DNA of 64,000 nt from Cotesia glomerata (GCF_020080835.1 NC_058164.1:11788142-11852141); one strand, 5' to 3'; positions 10,531-22,690 are shown, counted from the first letter of the stretch. Made by a program: numbers and translations. Notes: generated from the sequence alone by a model not told the origin.

Positions 10531-12733
10531 CCCATACAAAGTTGCCGTTGATGGTGACAAAGCCATACATCGGCCGATGTTAGGCGACGAACGGTCGGCC
10601 AAGCGTTGGCAATTTTTAAGGGCCCATATCTGACAAACTGTCATTAGCCATTCAATCGTAAATAAAAATAGCATCCGATCAACAGCCGTTTGATTATCGG
10701 TCGATAATCAAATCCATACGTCCTTGCGCATGCGCCAAAAATCTGTTTCTCAGTTCTCAGAGCACATTTATTTCATTTACATGTCTTATGTTGTAGGTTA
10801 TATTGACCAATTAATTTTGTTTTCACAATGTCACAAGCATATCAGCGATTAAAAAAATTTAGAGAATTAAAAAAAAAATGTAAATAACGATGAACAATGG
10901 AATGCAAATATTTCTGTACATAACTCAAGTAACCTAAGTGTCAATAATAGTGTAAATGATAACAGTGTAAATAGTGATGACATTTGCATTAATTATGATA
11001 TTAGTTGTGACAATGATATTGATAATGATACAAGTAATAAATTAAGCGACAAAAATAATGAAAGTGATGACAACAGTGATGACATTGAAGATAAAACTGG
11101 TTCAAATAAAAGTTTTCAAGAAAAACTTCGACAGTGGGCCTTAAAAAATTTAAACAGTCTCCAATTAAATGTAATTGCTGAAGTTTTATTACTACTAAGA
11201 GAAGAAGGACATCCTGAGTTACCAAAAACGACACAAGCTTTGTTAAAGACCAAATCCGCGTGCACCAAGTTTTTCTTAGTCAACGTATGTGTGTGAGTCG
11301 CTGTATTAGACCGATAGTCGGGTAATATGCCTAGCTACAGAAAACAATAAAGCAGCGCCACGCGTATCATGTATAAGTAAGTGTGTGTGTGTGTGTATTT
11401 CTTATTTCAGTTTATTTGTGACATCGTGACTGACCGGTTCGTACGTATTTAAATTCGTTTGTTTAAATATTTACTATTATAATAAATGTAATAAATAATT
11501 TTTATTATAATAATTATTATCTTTATTATATCCATTATTATTAAGTGTGAAAGTAAAACTTGGTTTATTGAATGAACTAATAAAGTAAAAAAAGTAAGTA
11601 AAATAAAAAAAAAAAATTTAATACTGATAGTTATATTAAAAATAACAGGTACCTAACAATTGCAAATATTTTACAAAATAAAACATACAATCATTTAAAA
11701 AATGTACAAAGACAAAAGGTTTATAAAATTGATTCAAGCTTTTGTTCTAGTGAAAATGATTTAAATATTGGGAGAAAATTATTATAAACTATTATAATTA
11801 TTTCCAGCTTGCATTTTTCCGGATCAAAATTTTTGGCGAAAAAACAGCGAAAGGATGCATTTGTAAAATGGCATCTGCACTGATGACCAAAAATGTTGAA
11901 AAAAATTACTCTGGTACTGGGAAAAGAATAAAAGGCGTGGGAAAACTTAATTTTAGCGCAACAGAAACATTTAAGTGTATGGAAGGTATGAAAATGATTT
12001 TTATATAATTGTGTTTTTTAATGTATCGAATTATTTATTTATGTTTTTATTGCAGATGTAGTAAAAGAGAAACTTGGTGACTGTGAAGATTGCAAAAATT
12101 TTGCCGGAAAAGTTGGCCGGTGGTTGTCAGGGCAAGGAGATCGAGAACAGGGTCGAAAACAAAGATCCTTATCTTTATAATCTATTTAATATAATAATAT
12201 TACAATAATATTATTATTAAAATAATTAATATTAATATAATTATAATTATTAATTATAATTAATATAAAATTAATATTAAAATTAACATTAAAATTATTA
12301 ATACATAATAATCCTTATAAAAATAATGAAGCAATAATAATAATAATTTCAAAGTGAAATATAAAGTGTAAGTGATTAATTATAAATTATAATTTATAAT
12401 AATAACTGTTATTACAGCAATCAGCGATTGAAGGACAAACGATTAAAATCATAATTGGCGCAGAACAGCTTGAAATTAGTAGACCGATAGTAGAAAAAAT
12501 ATTTGGCGCATTACTGTTTGCCGTTAATGGGCCGATAGTTCAAATGATGTCTGGCCCATTGCTGGTTGTCATCAATGGGCTGATAATTCGAATTATGTCT
12601 GGCCCATTGCTGGTTGCCATCAATGGCCCAATAGTTTAATGCCATTAATGGGTCGTGGTTATCATGCCAACTGTAAGCCGTTTATTGGCCATTGAAAATT
12701 GCCATTACTGTGCCATTAATCGACATTCTTGGC
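10531..12733 (+). mobile_element. Candidate DNA transposon carrying a DUF4806-like gene, truncated by the assembly gap
   Basis: The region follows a sharp break in the CA-core fragment and contains a degenerate spliced gene. It ends in a repeated block (12480-12730), where ATGTCTGGCCCATTGCTGGT occurs at 12547 and 12595 among other GGCCCATTG / CCATTAATGG variants. The left end has related words such as GTTGCCGTTGATGGTGAC. True termini cannot be set because the N gap follows at once. Confidence 0.45.
10828..12180 (+). pseudogene. DUF4806-like protein, spliced and broken
   Basis: ATG at 10828 opens MSQAYQRLKKFRELKKK and then shifts frame in a poly-A run near 10875. The next frame reads an Asn/Asp/Ser-rich acidic stretch and then KSFQEKLRQWALKNLNSLQL and LLLREEGHPELPKTT. 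I recognise this block from insect DUF4806 proteins, many of which are TE-borne. A later piece (about 11822-11984, donor at GAAGGTATG) reads GYICKMASAL-like residues (actual: GCICKMASAL) and NYSGTGKRIKGVGKLNFSAT. The last exon (about 12057-12177) reads VVKEKLGDCEDCKNFAGKVG and ends SLSL-stop. Unrelated DNA from 11275 separates the two halves. The DUF4806 name is from memory and moderately sure. Function is unknown. Confidence 0.5.
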
Positions 12734-12833
12734 NNNNNNNNNNNNNNNNNNNNNNNNNNNNNNNNNNNNNNNNNNNNNNNNNNNNNNNNNNNNNNNNNNN
12801 NNNNNNNNNNNNNNNNNNNNNNNNNNNNNNNNN
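12734..12833. other. Assembly gap (100 N)
   Basis: Exactly 100 unknown bases, the usual placeholder for a gap of unknown size. Open frames drawn through it are meaningless. Confidence 1.
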
Positions 12834-13021
12834 AAAAATCAAAGTTTTTGTGTATTTTTCATTGGGAAAATATTCACAATGCCCTTGGTCGAGGACGTTA
12901 ATTAATATTATTGACAAGAGCTTCAAAACCTCTTTCAGGGAATTTTTTTTTTGGGTATTTCCTAACAAGAATTCAATGATGGGGACCGAAAAAAAAAAAA
13001 TAAAGTAAAAAAAATCACCCC

Positions 13022-13056
13022 AATATATATATATAAGAGCATATATATAGCAGAGA

Positions 13057-13093
<37 letters not shown>

Positions 13094-13132
13094 ATATATA
13101 TATATATATTTCTCAATATATATATATTGAGA
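13022..13132. repeat. (TA)n / palindromic AT microsatellite
   Basis: Long alternating TA runs interrupted by GATATA and TTTCTCAA. It probably forms hairpins and may have contributed to the nearby assembly gap. Confidence 0.9.
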
Positions 13133-13361
13133 AAAATTGTTATTTACAAATTTGCTATGAGAAAAAATAAATTCGCGATAGTCCGTGAGAAAAAGAACAT
13201 TAGCGAGTAAAAAAGTAAACAATAGCATCAACATAAACTATACCTCATATTCGATCAGCCTTGAAGAGCTTATATTGTTCTGATTTTTCATAATTACATA
13301 TGTATTTGAATTAAAAATGGTAATATTCATATCTTTATGATAACAATAGAGTATCTTCCAG

Positions 13362-13597
13362 AAGTTACCGGATGCGACCAGCAAAATGGCTACACAATGA
13401 TGTGCCAGTGGACATGATAACAATAGACACTAGAACAGAGATGAGCGGAACAGGTCACAGGTACATTGGAGATTCCTCAACAGCAGCACTTCACATTGAC
13501 AGTGCGAGACTGGAGGATGATGGTATATGGAAGTGCACTATTGAGAATGACCATGATGAGCTACTCTTTGGAAGAACAGTCAAGCTCGTCATACTTG
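13362..13597 (+). CDS. IgSF adhesion/receptor gene, internal exon B (rest of Ig domain 1)
   Basis: Acceptor CTTCCAG ends at 13361 and donor GTAAGT starts at 13598. It enters in phase 2 and leaves in phase 1, compatible with both neighbours. It reads SYRMRPAKWLHNDVPVDMI, TRTEMSGTGHRYIGDSSTAA and ARLEDDGIWKCTIENDH. The Trp after MRPAK, the L-x-D-x-G-x-W-x-C signature and the terminal VKLVIL strand are the standard V/I-set Ig landmarks. The disulphide partner is the Cys of LPCEL in the previous exon. The reading frame is undamaged, consistent with a functional host gene. Confidence 0.88.
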
Positions 13598-15134
13598 GTA
13601 AGTTATAAAACGGATTTTTTTCCCAGTTCAATGATCAATTTATTTGATTGGTACGATCGTGTGCACTTTTTATCCTCGCCTGTACGAGTATGATTTCATC
13701 GTGCTGTCGGAATAACTTGCGAGAGACACTGATCAATGGTGAAGGACCAATAACGTTGTCTGGCCATCAGGACAAGTGATTTCATCCAGGAGAACATGAA
13801 TTTTTTTATTTGAAAGTGTGTCATTTTTAGTAGCCTTTAGCTACTGCGGAATCACTTTCTATTGTTTTGTATTTTTGTTCTTTTCTTTTAGTCTTGTTCT
13901 TTGCTTTTATTTATTTATTTTTGTTTTATTTTCCATTATTTTTATGTCAAATCAAATGCTCAAATGAAATTCTCTATCATCTGGAGACTACGAACAACCA
14001 CAGTCAAAATTAAGAGCGCGCATGCGTACGCGAGGTCGCCTGAACCTAGTGAAACGTTTCCATGCACCAGTAATGTCATCCTATGCATATTAATTCGAGT
14101 CACCGTGCCACGATATTTGAATACGCATCATGTAAATTTTTTCGTTCTTTGGTTATCTATTGTTTAAAACAAAATTTTTTTTATATTGACAAAGCACAAA
14201 AAATAAAAATAATTTATATATTGTCTCTAAAAAAAATATTTTTATGGTATAGACTATTATATGTTCATATTGAATTTATTTGTTTCGGAGTATTTCATTT
14301 AGTATCACTGAATATATCTGAAAGAGAACTAGTGAATATAAAAATATCTGTAAAATATTAAAGATATAATTCGAAATATACTTCTAAGTGATGAGAAACA
14401 TAAAAAACTTATAAAAGATAGTTTTTTCAACTCTTTCACTTCTAGTTCGGTCCAAAAAATTTGTTTTTTTTTTTTCTTAACGGTTCTAAAGTTTGTTAGA
14501 TGTTATTTGCATTTTCAACTATTTACTCAAAATTCGAAATAAGACATTATTTATTAAATGATTTTAGTTTCACGAACAGTAAAATACTCATATATTTCTA
14601 AAAAGCACGAAAAAATAGTTTTTTTTTTAAATATATACAATTAAACATTTAATATATTAATGTATTAAATATGTATTTGATATATTTTATGCATTAAAAG
14701 TAGATAATAGTATATGGTACAACTAGTGCGGTAAGTTGTTGATTGCCTACTCGAGCGTCGAAGCACACTAATTTCGTTCGCATGCTCAACTTCGGTTTCG
14801 GGGACAATCGACGGTGCTTATCACGCTTGTTATGGTTACTATTTTTTATTAAAAGTGCAATGATAAATTATAATATAATGTTATAATTTATCATAGCAGA
14901 GGTCCAGAGTGAAGCACTGGTAAGGGGTTGAGAAAGCGTAGTTCCACCACTCGGATAAAAAAAATTGAAAAGTTAAAAAAAAAAATATTAAATAACGTTT
15001 AAATATCAATAACATTTTTTCTAAAATGAACATAGGCTTGACAAAAATTGATTAATTATTTTTTTATTTATTTAAAAATATTGAATGATTCAAAAAAATT
15101 GTTAAAGTAGTATTTGTTTACATTTTTAACTTTC
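13598..15134. other. Start of a 25.8-kb intron; no feature recognised here
   Basis: AT-rich DNA with poly-T runs. The moderately GC-rich patch at about 14720-14830 gives no recognisable ORF or RNA. Confidence 0.5.
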
Positions 15135-15520
15135 CGCTAAGAAAATTGAAAATTTTCAAAAATCGGGAAGTTATTGGTTTTAATAAGCCTTTTTTATTTT
15201 TATCAACTGATATTTCATCAACTAATGGTCACACAAAAATTTAAGAATAGTTGCAGAAATTGGACTAAATTTTCGAAAAGATTTTTTTATGATCTTTAGA
15301 GAAAAAAATCTTTTTTTACCTTCAAATTGATTTGTAAAACGTTGAAAAAAATGACTTTTTTCTTGTTGTTTTAATGAATCAATTGCATCTTTGCAAATTC
15401 AAAAAAAAAAAAAAAACATTTCTAGGAATGATTATAGCTTACTTAAACCAAAATATATGAACTTGATTTTGTTATCCACGGGAGGTAAGAATTTTTTTTT
15501 TGCATTAATTTTAACCTCCC
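15135..15520 (-). repeat. Inverted copy of the 7437-7770 repeat, plus CA-core 3' hairpin
   Basis: 15135-15180 is a minus-orientation CA-core 3' end (CCGCTAAGAAAATTGAAAAT). 15190-15520 is the reverse complement of 7437-7770 with few differences. Confidence 0.82.
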
Positions 15521-15660
15521 GCTAAGAAAATTGAAAATTTTCAAAAATTGGGAAGTTATTGATTTTACCCCGTTTTTCGAAAATCGAGTTTTCATCAGAT
15601 CTCGACGTTTTGAGGTCCTAGGAAGCGTTCCTGACTATTCCCGCGAGGGTGTCACTATGA

Positions 15661-15701
<41 letters not shown>

Positions 15702-15840
15702 AAAACCTCTTATAGCTTTTGAACAGTTGAACTGATTTCATCGCGGTTGGTGCCATTCGAAAGGGCTTCGCCAAACTTAGATTCTCTGTTAATTTGAACC
15801 GATTTGGACTGATCGATTTTGAGAAATTTGGAAAAATCTA
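15514..15840 (-). repeat. CA-core repeat, 3' half, minus orientation
   Basis: It reads, in reverse, the terminal hairpin, GTTTTACCCC tail, (GT)n at 15660-15698, the flank CTCTTATAGCTTTTGAAC and the module GCGGTTGGTGCCATTCGAAA. It breaks off near 15840, where a plus-orientation copy begins head to head. Confidence 0.85.
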
Positions 15841-16535
15841 AAAAAAAATTAGGAAAACAGTTGACCCTGAAGGCCATCTCTGCAACTTCCCACTCATTTC
15901 GTACGTAAGCACTTAAAATTGCATTTATTATGTTTTTGAGCTCTTCGAGCTCAAAAATACAGTTTATGTGTTATTTTGAGCTCTCCAAGCTCAAAGAGAT
16001 AGCTTTCCTATGCTTTTGAGCTCTTCGAGCTCAAAAATCTTATCAAAGTTCGATAAAACACAATTATTTTAATTTTCAAACTGTTATAACTTTTGAATGA
16101 ATAAACCGATTTGCACGCGGTTAGCGGCAATCGATGTAGTTTTTTGAGCTCTATAAATAATTCTGAAAAAAAATTGATCTGATTAAAAATTTCGGAGTTA
16201 TTACAAAAAAACACTTTTTTCGATTTTTTTCGACAACGAGATCTCACGACGTATCAACCGATTCTGACGCTTTTGGTGGCGATCGATGCGGGTTTTCAAG
16301 ATTAAAAGCTGATTAGTTTTTGAGGTCGATCGGCTCAGCCAATTCAGAGATATTTAAAAAAAATGAAAAAAAAAAACTTTTTTTTTCACTTTTTTTTTAC
16401 TTTTTTTGCAAATTCTCGAAATTTACTGGTCCGGATCGGTTCCAACTTACAGAAAATCTAAGTTTGGCGAAGCCCTTTTGAATGACAACAACTGCGATCA
16501 AATCGGTCAAGCCGTTTAGAAGTTATAAGAAGTTT

Positions 16536-16540
<5 letters not shown>

Positions 16541-16617
<77 letters not shown>
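16541..16617 (+). repeat. (CA)n microsatellite, left side of LINE insertion
   Basis: A pure CA run ending exactly where LINE coding sequence starts. Confidence 0.95.
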
Positions 16618-16620
<3 letters not shown>

Positions 16621-17816
16621 TTGGGAATGCATCATGCAGGCCCTCCAAGAAGGGAATGTACCAAAATACCTTCTTAAGATCGTAGCAAGCTACTTTGAAA
16701 ACAGGGTCCTGAAGTATGACACGAAGAACGGTCCGAGGGAGTATGATATTACTGGAGGTGTACCACAAGGTTCAGTTCTAGGCCTGCTCCTGTGGAATAT
16801 TATGTATGACGGTCTATTAAGACTAACTCTGCCAAGAAACGTCAAACTCGTAGCATATGCAGATGACGTAGCCGTAGTGATCGTTGCCAAACACCTTGAC
16901 GAGATAAACCATATGTTCGATCTCACTTTTGAGCGCGTTAACCGGTGGATGGACGCAGTGAACCTGCAACTGGCGCAACATAAGACTGAGGCAGTGCTTA
17001 TTACCAGCAGAAAAGTGGTAGAGACCATTAAGCTGAAAGTCGGCGAACAAGAAATCACATCACAACCTTATATCCGATACTTGGGAGTGATGCTCGATGC
17101 CCGACTCAACTTCAAGCAGCAAGTGGAAAATGTCAGTGCCAAAGCGTCAGTAGTGAGGGCGAGTCTCGCAGAGAAAGGTCGGTGGACGTACTGTCTCATA
17201 CCTCGGATTGATGTGTGGTTCAACCGGAGTCACGGTGAGATCAACTATTATTTAACGCAGATGTTATCAGGACACGGATGTTACCGGAAGTATCTTCACC
17301 GCTTTAAGCACGATGATACCCCAGAGTGCCCGTCCTGTCCAAGGGTCAATGAAGATGCGGAGCATGTTTTCTTTGTATGTCCACGTTTCAACCAACAGCG
17401 CGATGAGTTAGAGAAGATTCTGAAAAAGAGAACCCAACCAGAGTCAATAGTAGAAGCAATGTTATCGTCAGAAGCTGCCTGGAACGCCACAAGCACTTTT
17501 GCTACAAAAGTGCTTACAGAGTTGCGATCCATTGAGAGGAAAAGAGCGAAAGACAGAATCTAGAAGGAAGAAATAACATCTTAGCCACCAGAAGGAAGAG
17601 CGGCAGCTAATTCCTCCCCCCGCGAAGAAATGCCATACGGCGGTACCATAGGGGATCAGAGGATAGAAGAGAAAGGGGTTTAGGGTTTAGTGGGTAGGGG
17701 CGTCAGCGTCGAGTTTTAGTATGACGCTGCGTCGAGTCCCCGCATATCCAGGCCAAACAGCTATGCCTAGAATCCGTAAAAAGGATTCCCCCCCCCTAAG
17801 GAAAAAAAAAAAAAAA
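16618..17816 (+). mobile_element. R1-clade-like LINE, 5'-truncated, inserted in (CA)n
   Basis: Coding sequence begins directly after the CA tract in the middle of the RT domain. The 3' end is a poly(A) of about 15 at 17802-17816 that passes directly into CACACA. About 240 bp of 3' UTR, GC-rich, precedes the poly(A). Target-primed insertion at a TG/CA repeat would leave this structure. Target-site duplication cannot be measured inside a simple repeat. Confidence 0.85.
16634..17563 (+). pseudogene. R1-clade-like LINE ORF2 fragment (RT part and C-terminal zinc knuckle)
   Basis: The 309-codon open frame starts mid-RT: GGVPQGSVLG (around residue 42), the catalytic YADDV (around 74), then RYLGVMLDARLNFKQQVE. 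Immediately after RASLAEKG it jumps to RWTYCLIPRIDVWF, so much of the thumb/connection region is missing. The microhomology-like E-K-G junction fits an internal deletion. The C-terminus has CPSCPRVNEDAEHVFFVC, a CCHC zinc finger typical of R1-group ORF2. It has no endonuclease and no motif A and is dead. The sequence is clearly diverged from the LINEs at 46232 and 51105, so it is a different family. Confidence 0.85.
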
Positions 17817-17948
17817 CACACACACACACGCACGTACGGACATCATCGTAAAAATAGTCAGGGAAGCTTCGATTTTTGCAAAACGGGGTGAAAACAATAA
17901 CTTCCCGATTTTTCGAAAATCTTCGATTTTCTTAGCGGGAAGTTAAAA

Positions 17949-18481
17949 ATAGGAAAAAAATCTTTTTTAGAAGTGGTTTTTTTGGGATAACTTTTAAACT
18001 GTTTTACCGATCGATTCCAAAAACTAATTAGCTCTCAACCTTGAAAAACCACGTCGATTGCTGCCAATCTGGTCAAAATCGGTTGATTTGTTCGAGAGAT
18101 ATCGTGAACGAAAGAAAAACGAAAAAATGTTATTTCGAAGTTACTCCGAAATTTCTAGTTTAACCAATTGAAACTTAAAAATTCTTGATGAGGCTTAAAA
18201 AACTGCGTAGAATGCCGCCAACCGCGTAAAAATCGGTTCATTCATGCAAAAGTTATTGCGGTTTGAAAATTCAAAAAATACTGTTCTATGAAACTTCTAT
18301 CAGACTTTTGAGCTCAAAGAGCTCAAAAGCATAGAAAAGGTATCTTTTTGAGCTCGGAGAGCTCAAAACAATACACAGATTGTATTTTTGAGCTCGAAGA
18401 GCACAATAAAAGCGGCCAGTTATATTAACGGAATTGGCAGGAAGTTGCAGGGATGGCCTTTAGGGTCAACCGTTATCTTAA
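17949..18481 (-). repeat. CA-core repeat, 5' half, minus orientation
   Basis: Read in reverse: TTAACTTCC-side boundary, the start GGTTGACCCTAAAGGCCATC (ending near 18478), palindromes at 18310, 18350 and 18390 (40 bp apart), then the modules with ATCGGTTCATTCATGC and CAATCTGGTCAAAATCGGTT. No CA tract is present. Confidence 0.83.
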
Positions 18482-18873
18482 CTTTTAACTTCCCGCTAAG
18501 AAAATTGAAAATTTTCAAAAGTTGGGAAATTATTGGTTTTACTCAGTTTTTCTAAAATCAAGTTTTCAACGGATGTTGACGTTTTAAGGTCCCATGAAGC
18601 TTTTCCGAAAAAACTGCGTTGAATGCCACCAGCTACGTAAAAATCGGTTCATTTATTCAAAAGTTATTGTAGTTTAAAATTTTTAAAAATCGTGTTTTAT
18701 TCATTATCCAGCAGATTTTTGAGCTCGGAGAGCTCGAAATGATACTAAAATTATATTTTTGAGCTCGAAGAGCTCAAAAATGTAATAAATGCAGTTTTGT
18801 GCGCTTAAGTATGAAATGAGCGGGAAGTTGCAGGGATGGCCTTTAGGATCAACCGTTTTCCTAATTTTTTAAC
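18482..18873 (-). repeat. CA-core repeat with internal deletion, minus orientation
   Basis: It has both ends, the 3' hairpin (TTCCCGCTAAGAAAATTGAA) and the 5' start (GATCAACCGTTTTCCTAA), but the middle, including the CA tract, is missing. Two palindromes remain at 18721 and 18761, again 40 bp apart. Confidence 0.82.
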
Positions 18874-18913
18874 ATAAATTAATCGTTTATCAGTTACTTC
18901 AACCTTACCCACA

Positions 18914-19034
18914 CTGAAAAAATATATATACGCATATATGCTGACAAAAATACATATACGTCACATACATAAAATATATACGCCACATTTTTTTTTTGCC
19001 CCCGTATATGCGGCATATATTTTTTTTCAGTACG
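18914..19034. mobile_element. Small MITE-like inverted repeat, ACTGAAAAAATATAT ends
   Basis: ACTGAAAAAATATATATACG at the left is inverted at the right as GGCATATATTTTTTTTCAGT, about 120 bp overall, with a palindromic CGCATATATGC / GCGGCATATA interior. No target duplication is clear. Confidence 0.5.
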
Positions 19035-19209
19035 GGTACTTTTTTAGTATCTATATTTTCATCGTGTTTTTTTTTTTTTTTTATATATACGAATATTCAT
19101 CCAGATACATATATTTTTACGTGGTGCTGAACTGCAATATTTCTACGAATCTAATGATTTTGATACAGTTTGGGGCATTCAATGCTTTTGACATGATTTC
19201 AACAACTTT

Positions 19210-20066
19210 TGTTTACAGTTTTTTTTTTTAATTTTTCAAAATCTATCGCGCCGAATTGGTTTAAATTTTTAGAGAATCTAAAATCAATGATTTTTGAAAA
19301 TTAATAAGTTACTGGTTTCACCACGATTCTCGAAAATTGAGTCCTTATTAGATCTCAACGCTTTACGGTCCTATAGGAAGCTATTCTGATTATATTTAGC
19401 TTGATGAAACATAACAGTTCTTTCATATGTGTGCAGGCGCGCGCGTGTGTGTGTGTGTGTATGTGTGTGTGTGTGCCTCATATCTTTTGAACGGTTTTAC
19501 CGATTGAAACGCGTTTTGCGGTATTTAAAAGTTTCATCGCCATTAGATTCCATGTAAGTTTGAATTAATTCGACATGAAAGGTTTTAAGATATTTCAAAA
19601 AGAAATATTTGAAAGAAGGTTTTGTCATCATAACTTATAATAAGTTTGTTATGCTAATAAATTGTATTTCATACCGCCAACTAGAACGAAATTGGATAAT
19701 TTGTTTAAGAGATATGAAACTTCACTGCTGAAAAAAATCGAAAAAAAGTTTTTTTTTTACATAGCTTCGTAATTTTGCATCACATTGTTTTCGAAGGAAA
19801 ACATTTTTTTTGTGTCAAAAAAAACATCGAGTTTCGGGATTCGCATCAGAATCAGTTGATTCGTTCGGTAGATACTACAATTCAAAATTTTCGAAAAGAG
19901 GTATTTTTCGAACACGTCTCCTCGAGCTCGAAAATGTATGAAAAATGTATTTTTATGATCGCCGAGCTCATAACTTTGTAGTAGGAAATGTTTCAAGCGC
20001 TTTGGACTCGAATACAACGGAAAATTCCAATGATGGCCTGCAGGGTCAACCGTTTTACTGATTTCC
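19210..20066 (-). repeat. Old, diverged CA-core repeat, minus orientation
   Basis: The order matches the family in reverse: diverged tail (AAATTGAGTCCTTATTAGAT), short (GT)n at 19440-19472, the module TATCTTTTGAACGGTTTTAC, modules and finally CAGGGTCAACCGTTTTACTG (ending near 20063). The palindromes have decayed to CTCGAGCTCG and GCCGAGCTC. It is the most diverged copy in the window. Confidence 0.75.
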
Positions 20067-22244
20067 TTTTACATTTAAAGATTCTTAAATAAAATAAATT
20101 AAGAACTAGATAAAAAAGCTGCTTTCAAAAAAAGTATCCCTATATATTTGTGGTTCCATGATGTGATAGTGTTTTAATGTAAAACATAAGTTTTGGCATG
20201 TTGACTTAAGAAAACAACAAAGAGTTTAACATTGAACTTTTCACTTTGGCACGTACACAATTACCATTCTAAAGTGGTACTCTTGTTGGAAAGTCTCTCT
20301 ATCTTTTTTTATATCCACTGAGATTCATTAGTATTTAAATGTTAGCTATTCAGTTTCCTAACCATAAATTTGTTGAGTATTATTTAATTTACTACTATTA
20401 TTTTTTAATGCATTTCCATTAAAAAAATTATTTTTGTAAAATTTTATTGTCAACATTATTCGAAGATAATAAAAAAAGCAATTAATTTTTGTTAGATCAA
20501 CGGTTACCTATAGAAGTCGCAATTATATAAGCTTTTTACTGTTAGAAACAAAAATTTTCTTTTATCTCAAAAAATCGGAGGGAACCATTACCGAGAAGTT
20601 TCATATAAAGAATTAAAACTTATAGTAAACGTGAAACAACGTGTGTGCCATTTTAACATTTCGAATAATTAAATATCTAACAAAATGAAAAATACACTAC
20701 AAAATTAGAAAACTTTTAATCTTCGTTAAAAGTAGTTTGTCATTCTAAAAAGAAATTAAAAAACTTAGTCAAAACTTGAAGTGTTTCGCTAGTGAAAATT
20801 TTTTTAATTCTTCAAAACAACAGAACACAAGATCTTTTCTTCCGTCAAATCAAGAACATTGTAGAAAGAAAGTGAAAAATTATATTGACGTTAAATAATG
20901 TCTACTAGCTGTTTCCTCCTTGCTTCGCTGGGCGTGTTATGGAATCGCATTTTTAAATGTAAACGATAGAATCATGAAATATCGTTTAAATAAATGACAA
21001 TTAAATGAAATGAGTTTGTAATAAAAACTTATTATTCTTCAAACTAAAAAAATACAGGTTCTAGATGAGTAATCAACAACACATTATAAATCGAAACTTT
21101 CACTGAAACACGCTGCTTCCTATAAAATAAGTTTCATTTTTCTCTGTTTTGCAGTTCTTACAGTTGGAGCGAACAAAAAAACGTCTTGTTATTTATTAGT
21201 ATAGATAGGTAGATATAGTAATAATAGTAATGTAAAATATGAGAGAGGTAATACTGTCAAAATCACAAGTGTAATTTAGACGATGATTTCAGGGGTGCTA
21301 ACGCAATTACCTTTCCGTGCCAGTGAGGCAACATTACCCCCTGGTAACGTGAATTAGTGCCTCTAAGTTCCCCTAGTATGAACAGCAATTATTGTCGCAC
21401 GTTGATCACTAGCCACCAACAATCCATTGATTAGCGAGACTTCCTCCTCTAATTAATTGAAGTGTGTCATGCTTGGGTAGATCGAATCCGTATCATATAT
21501 CATCAAGCAATCGCATCTACAATGTAGAATCAAGATAGAAATCATGCATTTTCGATCTCGAATCAGTAAATTTCAAATTATAAAAACAACATAATAATAA
21601 TAATAATCATTTTTTTTATTTATGCGATTTTTATTTGGAATGTATAGTATCTATATAGATCAGTACCTTGACTTAACTGAGATTTATCGTTTTAAACAAA
21701 TTCTGACAGCTCGGTGAAGTCATATAAATAGGTATATGGTTTTGATTAATGTAATTGCCTCTTGAAAGCAATTCTCAATATAGAGTGGCCAGTCAACGAC
21801 TCTGAACTGCCGTTCCTCGGATGCCTGTCATTCGAGCTGAGACCTCTTCTGGCTTCACGAAACTATCGCTCAAGTATACTCAACAACCAAGGCAAGGGAG
21901 GCTGACCATATACCTGTTCTCAGTCACTACTTCATTATTTCACCACTTAGGTCATCTAGTCTTCAAAATATATGTCAGCCGCTTAAGATGCTATCGAGAA
22001 TATTATCTAAAACCGTTATCTTCAAAATAACATTCATCATTGGTATTGAGATAATAATATCAACCGATGGACCCTAGTAACAATAGTTAATTTGGATAGA
22101 ACAACGAATTGAGTATCACGACAAAAAATTTTGAAATCCCGTCAATTCAATGAGCTCACAAATGAGTTAGAACAAAGAAGTTTTCAAATACTTCTATCTA
22201 AGAAATGGATTGGTTATAGCCACAGGAATTTGTATTCCCCCATT
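20067..22244. other. Intron DNA, mostly featureless, with one CTAGCTG-type repeat
   Basis: The only recognisable part is at about 20909-21210: CTAGCTG...GCTTCGCTGGGCGTG, related to the ends of 41729-42515. The rest shows no exon, TIR or RNA. Confidence 0.5.
20909..21210 (+). repeat. CTAGCTG...CTTCGCTGGGC family repeat copy
   Basis: It begins CTAGCTGTTTCCTCC and contains TTGCTTCGCTGGGCGTG. It ends near TTATTTATTAGTATAGATAG. This shares its head motif with the inverted-repeat element at 41729. Confidence 0.5.
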
Positions 22245-22690
22245 CTCTAAAATAAAATTAGTGAAATTTCACTAAATCACAGTGAAACTTAACTAATTCT
22301 TGCAGTTGAACTCAAGCAACTTAGAATTAGTGAAAATTCACTAAATGATTCAGTGAAAAAATAAAATATTAATTGATCAGCCAAAATAAAATTCACTAAT
22401 CAACAAATGAAAATATAATTCACTAATTTATAAATGAAAACAAAAGTCACTAATTCATTTGTAAAAGTAATGTTCACTAATTTAATAGTGACATTACTGG
22501 TCACTAATTCATTAGTTGTTTCAGACTATTGACAGAAATAGTGAAAATCATTATTTACATTAATAGAATTTATTATTTTATTCATTATTACGGTTTAGCA
22601 GAATTCACCAATTTAACAGTCAAAAGTTATATTCAAATAAAAATATTTTTTTTGTTTAAAAAAAAAATAAATTAATTTCATCAAATTTTT

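Larger units (their letters stand above)
15849..17948 (+). repeat. CA-core repeat copy with a LINE inside its CA tract
   Basis: It opens TTAGGAAAACAGTTGACCCT. Palindromes at 15938, 15978 and 16018 are 40 bp apart. The modules and the flank AAGTTATAAGAAGTTTACAT follow, then (CA)n at 16541-16617. The LINE occupies 16618-17816. Seven further CA units and the tail ACGGACATCATCG to the terminal hairpin (about 17948) complete the copy. Confidence 0.88.

Noticed and set aside
12655..13008. ORFs through the N run
   Set aside because: They exist only because unknown bases were translated as X.
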